This document shows positions 18,301-25,711 of a stretch of DNA of 64,000 nucleotides, in pieces (positions within the stretch are counted from its first letter, which is position 1; the number at the start of each line of letters is the position of its first letter). Below the pieces are notes generated by a model. That model worked only from the letters and a program-made list of their open reading frames with translations. It was not told where the DNA came from and searched no databases. This DNA is from Bacteroidetes bacterium ADurb.Bin008 (lineage in GTDB: Bacteria > Bacteroidota > Bacteroidia > Bacteroidales > Tenuifilaceae), in the NCBI GenBank assembly GCA_002071445.1, contig MWFE01000067.1:61691-125690 (forward strand), given 5' to 3'. The translations under genes were made by a program, and so were the position numbers.

Positions 18301-20316
18301 ATGAAAAAAATTGTCTCGCTACTCATCCTGGGCTGCACAGTGCTTATCCTCAACGGACAGGAGCCCGAGCCATCCACCGGCGTTAAAATATCCACCGATA
18401 AGGTGAAAATCGAAGGCAAATACTACTACATACACATTGTGCGTAAAGGGGAGACGCTTTACTCCATAAGCAAAGCGTACAATGTGAATCAGATAGAGAT
18501 TGCCATGGAAAACCCCGATATCTATCTGGGATTACAGGTTGATCAGGCGCTGAAAATTCCCATTAAGGAGAGTCAGCACGGTATTCTGGGCGACGATCAG
18601 GATGAAAACTACATTTACCACGTGGTTCGAAAGAAGGAAACCCTTTTTGGGTTGTCACGCAAGTACGAAATTTCCATCCAGGACATCATCGAGGCCAACC
18701 CGGAGGTTGAGGAGGGGTTGAAAATCAGTCAGGTGGTGCTTATCCCCAAGAAACGGGTTCAGACCTTGGGGAGTGCCAAACCCGAGGAATCGGAAAGGTT
18801 TATTTACCACGAAGTAAAACCCAAGGAGGGTTTTTTTGCCATTTCGCAAAAGTACGGAGTGAGCCAAAGCGTTATCCGGCGATTCAATGCCGACCTTGTA
18901 AAGGACGGCATCAAGCTGGGTACCGTTCTGCGAATACCCAAGGACCCACAGGATACTATTCTGCACGCCGGCACACTACAGCCATGCCAAAAGCCTTTGG
19001 AAACGGGAGAAGTGGCAGTGACAGAACAGCCCACGTTTATTTGCGATACCTTTGTTTACAACCGATGGAGAGATGTTTACAACATCGCCTTCCTGTTGCC
19101 TTTCTATCAGGGCGATCCTAAAAACCTGATAACCGAAGGCGTGGACGAGAGCGCATCGGAAAGCAGGAACGCTTCGTCATCGTTAAGCTCCGTTACCCAA
19201 AGCACCTCCATTTTTTTAGATTTTTATCAGGGAGCTCTTCTGGCCATCGATTCGTTGAAAAAAGAGGGACTCTCAATTAACCTAAACGTTTACAACACAG
19301 GGAAGAGCCCTGAGTTGACACGTAAACTCCTGACCAACCCGGGCTTGCAAAATGCAAATCTGATTTTGGGCCCCGTGTATCCTGAATGCCAGAAACCCGT
19401 TTCCGATTTTGCTCTGGAAAACCGCATTCCCATGGTTTCGCCTCTGGCTCAAAACAGCTACCTGCTGGAGAGTAACCCCCTTTTCTTTCAGGCTAACCCC
19501 TCATTTAATACGCAGATTGAGGGTTTTATCAGTAAAATTGATTTCTGCTCCGGACAGAATATTGTTCTGCTCCACGAGGGGGATAGCACTAACATTAACC
19601 TCATTGAAACTTTTAAACAGCAAATCCAATTGAAAATATCATCATGCAGCAATCCCGATGATATTCATTTTAAAGAATTTACGTATAAACCGGGTGGCCT
19701 TCCTTCCGAAATTCAGGAAAGGATAAGCCATAGCCTGGTGTTGGACAGGGAGAATATTGTACTGGTTCCATCGAACAACGAGGTTTTTGTGGCCGATTTA
19801 TTAGGAAACCTGCATACCCTCTCTACCATCTATAAGTATCCCATTAAGCTATTCGGATTCCCACGATGGCAACGGTTTGCCAATATTCAGGTAGAATACT
19901 ACTATCAGCTGCAGCTTCACCTTTTTTCGCCGTTTTTCATTGATTACGGCAAGCGCAATGTTAAAAGTTTTGTTGAGAAATACAGGGAATTATACCGCTC
20001 CGAGCCATCGCAGTACTCATTCCGTGGATACGATGTAACTTTCTATTTCCTTAGCGCCATGAAAAAGTATGGTGTTGATTTTCAGTATTGCCTTCCTCAG
20101 CTTCACGTTAATTTACTGCAATCGGACTATAGCTTTGAAAGGGTTGGGAGTAACGGAGGCTACGAGAACAGGTCTATCTATCTCCTTTACTACAGCAAAA
20201 ATTTCGATATTCTCAAGCTGGAAAATGCCTTAGATGTAAATGATGGACCTATACGGCCGTCTCTTTACATCAATGAGAATGAAAAAGTGGAAGCGGTTGA
20301 TTTTAAGACACAATAA
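18301..20316 (+). CDS. LysM plus periplasmic-binding (type 1 receptor-like) protein
   Basis: A 671-residue exported protein with signal peptide (MKKIVSLLILGCTVLILNG). Three LysM peptidoglycan-binding units follow at about 41-87 (VRKGETLYSISKAYNV), 98-145 (VRKKETLFGLSRKYEI) and 160-208. From about 255 to 620 there is a type 1 periplasmic-binding fold (YNIAFLLPFYQGDPKNL, NLILGPVYPE, PMVSPLAQNS). This LysM-PBP1 fusion is widespread in Bacteroidota and is thought to sit on the cell wall. Ligand unknown. An in-frame TTG lies upstream at 18265, but it overlaps the promoter. Confidence 0.88.
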   Translation: MKKIVSLLILGCTVLILNGQEPEPSTGVKISTDKVKIEGKYYYIHIVRKGETLYSISKAYNVNQIEIAMENPDIYLGLQVDQALKIPIKESQHGILGDDQDENYIYHVVRKKETLFGLSRKYEISIQDIIEANPEVEEGLKISQVVLIPKKRVQTLGSAKPEESERFIYHEVKPKEGFFAISQKYGVSQSVIRRFNADLVKDGIKLGTVLRIPKDPQDTILHAGTLQPCQKPLETGEVAVTEQPTFICDTFVYNRWRDVYNIAFLLPFYQGDPKNLITEGVDESASESRNASSSLSSVTQSTSIFLDFYQGALLAIDSLKKEGLSINLNVYNTGKSPELTRKLLTNPGLQNANLILGPVYPECQKPVSDFALENRIPMVSPLAQNSYLLESNPLFFQANPSFNTQIEGFISKIDFCSGQNIVLLHEGDSTNINLIETFKQQIQLKISSCSNPDDIHFKEFTYKPGGLPSEIQERISHSLVLDRENIVLVPSNNEVFVADLLGNLHTLSTIYKYPIKLFGFPRWQRFANIQVEYYYQLQLHLFSPFFIDYGKRNVKSFVEKYRELYRSEPSQYSFRGYDVTFYFLSAMKKYGVDFQYCLPQLHVNLLQSDYSFERVGSNGGYENRSIYLLYYSKNFDILKLENALDVNDGPIRPSLYINENEKVEAVDFKTQ

Positions 20317-20375
20317 CATCGCCTTTCTTACTATAACAGAGGTTATTCCTCTTCACGAAAAGCATTAACCAATAG

Positions 20376-21269
20376 ATGGACAAATCGTCAATCAGAATTT
20401 CTTTAGAAGCAGGATGGGTTTCCATAGTAATCAATACCCTTCTCTTCATAATCAAATACTGGGCGGGAGTGGTTAGCGGGTCGGTTTCGATTATCGCCGA
20501 CTCGTGGCATACGCTGAGCGATTCCATTAGCTCTGTTTTTCTAATCATAGGCCTTAAGCTTTCCGGCCGTCCGGCCGACAAAGAGCACCCCTTCGGGCAC
20601 GGGCGATACGAGCTGATCACAACAATCCTTATAGGGTGTTTATTAGCTATGGTAGCCTATACCTTTTTTGTGGAATCGGTAGAACGGCTGCAAAATAGGG
20701 AATCGGCCGACTTTGGGCTTATTGCCTTGGTGGTAACCATCCTTTCGGTTGTGATTAAGGAGGGCATGGCCCAGTACGCCTTCCGTGTGGCCCGGAAATC
20801 AGGGTCGAAATCGGTAGCAGCCGACGGGTGGCATCATCGGAGCGATGCCCTGTCATCGGCCATCATTCTGATAGGAATTTTTTTCAACCGCTACTACTGG
20901 TGGATAGATGGTGTGCTGGGCATCGCTGTAGCGCTGCTAATCTTCTATACTGCCATTGTGATCATTAAAAAAACGGCGAATGTAATCCTGGGAGAAAAAC
21001 CCTCTACCGAATTGAAAGAAAGCATTTCCAACATTTGCAGGCAAGCCATAGGCTACGATATTTTCCCCCACCATATCCATATTCACAACTATATCAACCA
21101 CAAGGAGATTACCCTGCATATCTACCTGCCGGATGAAATGACCATATACGTGTCGCACGACATCTCATCAATCATTGAGAAACGGCTGGCTGAGGAGTTG
21201 AATGTTGAAGCCACCATCCATGTGGAGCCCATAAGCCTCATGCCTACGGATAATGACAAAAGCGTTTAG
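20376..21269 (+). CDS. cation diffusion facilitator (CDF) metal exporter
   Basis: A 297-residue inner-membrane antiporter exporting Zn2+ or a related divalent metal in exchange for protons. Six membrane segments cover about 10-205. The metal site motifs are ADSWHTLSDS in segment 2 and DGWHHRSDALSS in segment 5, giving the HxxxD/HxxxD quartet typical of Zn/Cd exporters. The cytoplasmic C-terminal dimerisation domain (about 210-290) contains the His-rich PHHIHIHNYINHKEITLHIY. It follows the LysM gene by 59 bases on the same strand. A small AGAGG/CCTCT hairpin lies between, so co-transcription is uncertain. Confidence 0.93.
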   Translation: MDKSSIRISLEAGWVSIVINTLLFIIKYWAGVVSGSVSIIADSWHTLSDSISSVFLIIGLKLSGRPADKEHPFGHGRYELITTILIGCLLAMVAYTFFVESVERLQNRESADFGLIALVVTILSVVIKEGMAQYAFRVARKSGSKSVAADGWHHRSDALSSAIILIGIFFNRYYWWIDGVLGIAVALLIFYTAIVIIKKTANVILGEKPSTELKESISNICRQAIGYDIFPHHIHIHNYINHKEITLHIYLPDEMTIYVSHDISSIIEKRLAEELNVEATIHVEPISLMPTDNDKSV

Positions 21270-21275
21270 CCGGAT

Positions 21276-23459
21276 TTACAGAATGGTCATCTCTTCAATC
21301 AACCGGTGAGCACCGGCAAACTTATCGATAATGAACAGGACGTAGCGTATATCGGTAACAATGGTACGTTGCATATCGGGCTCAAAGATGAAATCGCAGG
21401 CCATGGCCTCGTAGTTTCCGTCGAATGCCACTCCAACCAACTGCCCATTGGCATTGAGAACAGGGCTACCGGAATTGCCGTTGGTGATATCGTTATCGGT
21501 TAGAAAACATACAGGCATCCCATTGGCATCGGCATAGCGATCAAAATCCCTGCGATTCCACAGCGCCTTTAATTTCTCGGGTATCTCAAATATTTCCTGC
21601 GATGGATTTTCCTTTTCAATTACCCCCTTAAGGTATGTGAATGGCCTGTAGTAAACCCCATCGCGAGGGCTATACCCTATCACTTTGCCATAGGAAAGCC
21701 GCATGGTTGAATTGGCATCGGGGTATTGCAGTTTCTCCTGATTCATCTCTAGCAATGCGCTGGAAAAATCGCGCAGCGATTTCTGGTAGATGTTTTTATG
21801 GTAAGCCAGGGTGTCGTGCAGCATCTCGTTATAGGACAATAGCCTGACGTACATCATCAGCAATGGGTCTTTCAGCAATGTGTCCACATTGGGTTTTCGC
21901 AAAAAATCTCCATACTTCTCGGGCGATGCGAAAATGGAATTGTGGTAAAAATAATCTGCCACCAAGGGTATTATCAACTCGGAGTGCTCCTCCTTCCGTA
22001 TGTCATCTATTAGTGGACTAACCCCGTCATAGGGAAGATTTCTGATTAAACTGGCAAGCCCTATGCTGTAAATACTTTGGTCAACCTGAGGGAAAAACCC
22101 TTCGAACAGCGACTCTTTGATTTTTGCCAACCTTTTGGCCTCCCGCCGGATTTTCCGTTTGCTGGTTTTTTCTTCAAGCATCAGGAAAACCAAGTCGGAT
22201 GATGCTTCGATTATCCCCGAAACCTTTGAAGGCCACTGCACAAGCGTGCTGATAGAGCGGAAAAGCTCTTCATAACGATTATTGCGAAGGAATTGGAAAT
22301 ATTTATCCAGCGATTTCAGCGCCTCAACCCTGCCCATCCTGTTAATGGAATCTTCCATGGCCCACTGGTACAGCGAATCCTCGCGTTGCCTTAATTTTTC
22401 CTCCACATTAAATCTTCGAATCGATTGCGCCTGGTAAGTATCCTTTTGCCAAAAATTGACCAGCATATCATGCGTGTCGGTATAGTTAACCCTTACCCTT
22501 TCATCTTCCTGCATGGCCTGTTTCACCACCTCGATAAAAGCACCCCATGTACGTTCAACCCAAGGGGCTACCACATCCCGTTCGTGTGCTGCATGGAATG
22601 AGGGTGCAAACCTGCGTGTGAGACCGGGATATCCGATAACCATAGTAAAATCGCCCTCCTTCAGCCCTTGCAGCGAGACGGGAAAATGATACTTTGGGGC
22701 GTAGGGTTTATTACGCTTGTCGTATTCGGCAGGCTGCCCGTCGGGCGAAGTGTATATCCGCAACAGAGCAAAATCGCCGGTATGCCTTGGCCAATGCCAA
22801 TTGTCCACATCGCCTCCAAAATTTCCAATGGACTCAGGAGGGGCACCCACAAGCCTTACATCGAGAAAGCGGTTGTAAACGAATAGATAGAACTCGTTGT
22901 TGTTGTACATGGGAACAACATTGGCATAAATCCCCTTTTCTGCCTGCATTACCTCCTCTGCAACCGTTTTTGATGCCTCCGCAACGTTTTCCAGTAAGTC
23001 AATTTCATCCCCATTCCTTTGCATCAGCTCTTTAACCCGAGGCGTAACATCCTCAACCCTTTTTAGGATAAGGGCTGTTTTACCCGGAATATGCAGTTCC
23101 GATTCGTAGTCGGCAGCCCAGAATCCATCGCGCAAAAAGTTATGCTCGGTGGAGCTGTGGAGCTGGATATCGCCCACAGCACAGTGGTGGTTGGTTAAAA
23201 CGAGTCCGTTTGGCGATATAATTTCGGCACTGCAACTCCCATCGTCAAGGAGCACAACGGCATCCTTAAGACAACTTTTGTTAACGCTATAGATATCTTC
23301 GGCCGAAAGTTTCAACCCCATGTTCTGCATCTGCTCCATATTCCGTGATATCAGGGAAATAAGCCACATACCTTCGTCTGCCCTGAGCTGATTGTGGAGG
23401 GACACCAATAGGATAGCCAAAAGAGAAATGAAATACGCGGATTTTCGTTTTAAGGCCAT
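21276..23459 (-). CDS. S46 family dipeptidyl peptidase, DPP7-like
   Basis: A 727-residue exported serine peptidase (start taken at the ATG at 23459; an in-frame extension to 23552 adds 31 residues before the signal peptide). It releases dipeptides from peptide N-termini in the periplasm, feeding amino-acid metabolism. The trypsin-like catalytic His lies in TNHHCAVGD (His91/92), the nucleophile Ser663 in NGNSGSPVLNANGQ. The position 18 residues after the Ser is Gly681 (AFDGNYEAM). In Porphyromonas DPP11 this position is Arg673, which selects Asp/Glu, while DPP7 has Gly, so a preference for hydrophobic P1 residues is predicted. It converges with the CDF gene. Confidence 0.93.
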   Translation of the reverse strand: MALKRKSAYFISLLAILLVSLHNQLRADEGMWLISLISRNMEQMQNMGLKLSAEDIYSVNKSCLKDAVVLLDDGSCSAEIISPNGLVLTNHHCAVGDIQLHSSTEHNFLRDGFWAADYESELHIPGKTALILKRVEDVTPRVKELMQRNGDEIDLLENVAEASKTVAEEVMQAEKGIYANVVPMYNNNEFYLFVYNRFLDVRLVGAPPESIGNFGGDVDNWHWPRHTGDFALLRIYTSPDGQPAEYDKRNKPYAPKYHFPVSLQGLKEGDFTMVIGYPGLTRRFAPSFHAAHERDVVAPWVERTWGAFIEVVKQAMQEDERVRVNYTDTHDMLVNFWQKDTYQAQSIRRFNVEEKLRQREDSLYQWAMEDSINRMGRVEALKSLDKYFQFLRNNRYEELFRSISTLVQWPSKVSGIIEASSDLVFLMLEEKTSKRKIRREAKRLAKIKESLFEGFFPQVDQSIYSIGLASLIRNLPYDGVSPLIDDIRKEEHSELIIPLVADYFYHNSIFASPEKYGDFLRKPNVDTLLKDPLLMMYVRLLSYNEMLHDTLAYHKNIYQKSLRDFSSALLEMNQEKLQYPDANSTMRLSYGKVIGYSPRDGVYYRPFTYLKGVIEKENPSQEIFEIPEKLKALWNRRDFDRYADANGMPVCFLTDNDITNGNSGSPVLNANGQLVGVAFDGNYEAMACDFIFEPDMQRTIVTDIRYVLFIIDKFAGAHRLIEEMTIL

Positions 23460-23601
23460 AATAAAGTAGTTATAAGAATTCGGATTCAAAGTTTTTTGAA
23501 AACGGACACAAAGTAACTCAATATTTTTGGATTTCAATAATTCATATGCCAATTAATCACGAATTTATGGATAACCCTGTTTAGAAAACCAAAGTCAATA
23601 G

Positions 23602-23633
23602 TTGCACAAATCAAATATTATTAAGTATTTTTG
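23602..23633 (+). promoter_or_regulatory. promoter of plsY
   Basis: TTG at 23602-23604 and TATTTTTG at 23626-23633 with a 21-base spacer. The in-frame TTG at 23631 lies in the -7 box, so the ATG at 23652 is the real start, with a leader of about a dozen bases. Confidence 0.6.
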
Positions 23634-23651
23634 CCGTTTCAGAACCTCGAC

Positions 23652-24290
23652 ATGGACTGGGTTTTAAAGATAATCTCACTTTTAACGGCATACATTTTAG
23701 GCAGTATCCCAACCTCCATATGGGTTGGAAAGATATTCTATCATATCGATATTCGCGAACATGGCAGTGGCAATGCCGGAGCCACCAATACATTCAGGGT
23801 TATGGGTGCCAGGGCAGGATTTCCGGTATTTTTTATCGATATGCTCAAGGGATATGCTGCGGTAAAAATGCTGTATCTAACCGATTTTTACATTCCCGAA
23901 ACCGGGCAGTTTGTTAACTTTCAGCTGGCCCTGGGGCTGGTGGCCATGATAGGCCATATTTTTCCAATTTTTGCAAACTTCAGAGGGGGAAAGGGGGTTG
24001 CCACCCTTACCGGTGTCGTGTTAGCACTTCACCCGTGGGCCACCCTTTTTGCGTTCCTCATATTCTTCACCACGCTGATTATCACAAAGTTTGTTTCGCT
24101 CAGCTCTATGATCGCCGCCTTCTCATTCCCGTTCATCTTAGTCTTTGCCTTTAGCGACACGACACCCTCCCTTATCATTTTCTCCATTATCATTGCCGTT
24201 CTCATGCTTTTTACCCACCAAAAGAATATCGAAAGGCTGATTAAGGGCGAAGAATCAAAATTTAAAGTGAAGAAAAACAAGAAGCCATAG
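23652..24290 (+). CDS. plsY: acyl-phosphate:glycerol-3-phosphate acyltransferase
   Basis: Makes lysophosphatidic acid from acyl-phosphate and glycerol 3-phosphate, the first step of phospholipid synthesis, in the inner membrane. A 212-residue protein with about five membrane segments. All three conserved motifs are present: GSIPTSIWVGKIF with HGSGNAGATNTFR (acyl-phosphate and G3P site), GHIFPIFANFRGGKGVATLT, and a late loop before the final segment. The basic C-terminus (KFKVKKNKKP) is normal. It is convergent with truA across a region holding a strong palindrome. Confidence 0.95.
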   Translation: MDWVLKIISLLTAYILGSIPTSIWVGKIFYHIDIREHGSGNAGATNTFRVMGARAGFPVFFIDMLKGYAAVKMLYLTDFYIPETGQFVNFQLALGLVAMIGHIFPIFANFRGGKGVATLTGVVLALHPWATLFAFLIFFTTLIITKFVSLSSMIAAFSFPFILVFAFSDTTPSLIIFSIIIAVLMLFTHQKNIERLIKGEESKFKVKKNKKP

Positions 24291-24392
24291 GCACAGGCTT
24301 GTAAAATATCCGGCGGGTTCTGCCTTTTAATGTCCCATGACAATATGATTATGGGTAAAAGCAAAAAAAATGATAACGATGGAGACTTGGCT

Positions 24393-24418
24393 CCCGATCC
24401 CGACGTGTCGGGATCGGG
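24393..24418. repeat. 26-base perfect palindrome between convergent plsY and truA
   Basis: CCCGATCCCGAC, GT, GTCGGGATCGGG: 12 perfect pairs around a two-base centre, with an extra GATCGGG copy to the right giving a GGGATC direct repeat. It is GC-rich in an AT-rich gap. It could be a REP-type repeat or a bidirectional stem. No T run follows directly, so it is not a classic terminator. Confidence 0.75.
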
Positions 24419-24450
24419 ATCGGGGTTAGCCGACGGGCAAAAGAGGTAAC

Positions 24451-24469
24451 AAAAAAAGGGCTTCAGCCC
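24451..24469 (-). terminator. truA terminator with GC stem and T run
   Basis: On the minus strand GGGC, loop TGAA, GCCC is followed by seven T. It lies 53 bases past the truA stop codon. Confidence 0.65.
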
Positions 24470-24522
24470 CATTGGAAATTATTTGTTTAATATCGCGCTG
24501 CACTACAGTTTGAAAAATGCAA

Positions 24523-25278
24523 CTACTCAAGGTAAATATCCCCGGGATATTCAATGGCTATCAGCAAAAGCCCTTCGGGAGGTGCCGATGTGCCGGCCAA
24601 TGAACGGTTACGCGCTTCAATGATTCCGGCAAATTCTTCGGGAGTTATCCTTTCCCTGCCCACATCTAACAGGGTACCAACTATAGCCCTTACCATATTT
24701 CGTAAAAACCTGTCAGCCTTTATGGTGAACACCAACTTACTTCCTATGGTTTCCCATTTGGCAAAATATAGAGTGCAAATAAAGGTTTTTACATCGGAGC
24801 CGGTTTTGCTAAAGCACTTAAAATCTCTGTATTCTGTCAACTTATCTGCAGCAATCTGCATCTTTTCCACATCCAGATTACCTCTGTACAAGTAGCTTGT
24901 GCCAATGCTAAAAGGATCCTTGCAACGGCTTATGGTATATCGATAGGTACGTGAAATGGCGCTAAACCGCGCATGGGCATCAGGCTTAACGGGATGAATG
25001 TTCATGATGGCTATATCGTTGGGCAGAAGCTCATTCAGGCTATTGATCAGTTTACTATCCCCGTGCAAATCGGTTCGAACGGAATCGAAGTGCGCCACGT
25101 AGAACGATGCATGCACCCCGGCGTCGGTTCGACCGGCGCCGGTTACAGAAATATCCTCCCTAATCACCGTGCTAAGGGCCTTTTCCACCTCGATTTGTAT
25201 GGAAATGCCATTGGGCTGCGATTGCCAGCCCACATACCTTGTTCCAAGGTAGGCCATTTCAAGAAAATAGCGCTGCAC
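24523..25278 (-). CDS. truA: tRNA pseudouridine(38-40) synthase
   Basis: Isomerises uridines 38-40 in the anticodon arm of many tRNAs. A 251-residue protein, normal for TruA. The catalytic Asp52 lies in GAGRTDAGVHA, with the paired basic motif RFSAISRTYRYTI (about 103-115) and FLRNMVRAIVGTLLDVG near 190. The start is GTG (MQRYFLEMAYLGTRYVGW matches the family N-terminus); a nearby ATG is out of frame. It is divergent from the small ribbon-helix-helix-like gene across 232 bases holding an AT-rich 9-bp hairpin at 25320-25341. Confidence 0.95.
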   Translation of the reverse strand: MQRYFLEMAYLGTRYVGWQSQPNGISIQIEVEKALSTVIREDISVTGAGRTDAGVHASFYVAHFDSVRTDLHGDSKLINSLNELLPNDIAIMNIHPVKPDAHARFSAISRTYRYTISRCKDPFSIGTSYLYRGNLDVEKMQIAADKLTEYRDFKCFSKTGSDVKTFICTLYFAKWETIGSKLVFTIKADRFLRNMVRAIVGTLLDVGRERITPEEFAGIIEARNRSLAGTSAPPEGLLLIAIEYPGDIYLE

Positions 25279-25463
25279 TTTTTTTCATCAAAAATAGAAA
25301 GATTACTCAGAATGAGCGCTCTAAAAAATCATTTTTTTAGAATGTCGATAACAACAAGCAAGAGAGAGTGTGCCCGAGGTAACACCTGCCGAATGAGCCA
25401 TACGAAAGGGTTAATGTTTAAAACTTTAGTGAAAATGTTAAATTCTTTAAAGCCGTTAAAGGG

Positions 25464-25491
25464 TTGCACACTGTTAGTTTGGGCTATCTTG
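25464..25491 (+). promoter_or_regulatory. possible promoter of the small RHH-like gene
   Basis: TTG at 25464-25466, an 18-base spacer and TATCTTG at 25485-25491. The -7 box is one T short of consensus. A start site from it would leave a leader of about 13 bases. Confidence 0.35.
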
Positions 25492-25510
25492 CCAAATATT
25501 TCAAGGGTAT

Positions 25511-25711
25511 ATGCATAAACGTCGCGGCTTCAAGGTTGAAAATCTAAAGAGGATCCATCGTAAGGAATTAGTTTTTAACTCGTTGGAACTCGATGCCATT
25601 AATATCTACTGCAAAAGGTATCACATAAGAAACAGGTCGAAGTTTTTACGTGAAACCATCATTTCCAAAGTACTCAACAAATTCGAAACTGACCATCCCA
25701 GGCTTTTTTAG
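25511..25711 (+). CDS. small ribbon-helix-helix-like protein
   Basis: A 66-residue basic protein: FKVENLKRIHRKELVFNSLE then LDAINIYCKRYHIRNRSKFL and RETIISKVLNKFE. The strand followed by two helices with the polar turn between them (NRSKFL) matches the ribbon-helix-helix plan of MetJ/Arc-type DNA-binding dimers, and short proteins of this form recur in Bacteroidota. A DNA-binding or antitoxin-like role is inferred only, and no toxin gene adjoins it. Its stop codon overlaps the end of the convergent membrane-protein gene by four bases. Confidence 0.65.
   Translation: MHKRRGFKVENLKRIHRKELVFNSLELDAINIYCKRYHIRNRSKFLRETIISKVLNKFETDHPRLF

Noticed and set aside
25320..25341. AT-rich 9-bp hairpin between truA and the small RHH-like gene
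   Set aside because: Perfect pairing but only A-T beyond the ends, in a divergent gap where no terminator is needed; probably chance in AT-rich DNA.
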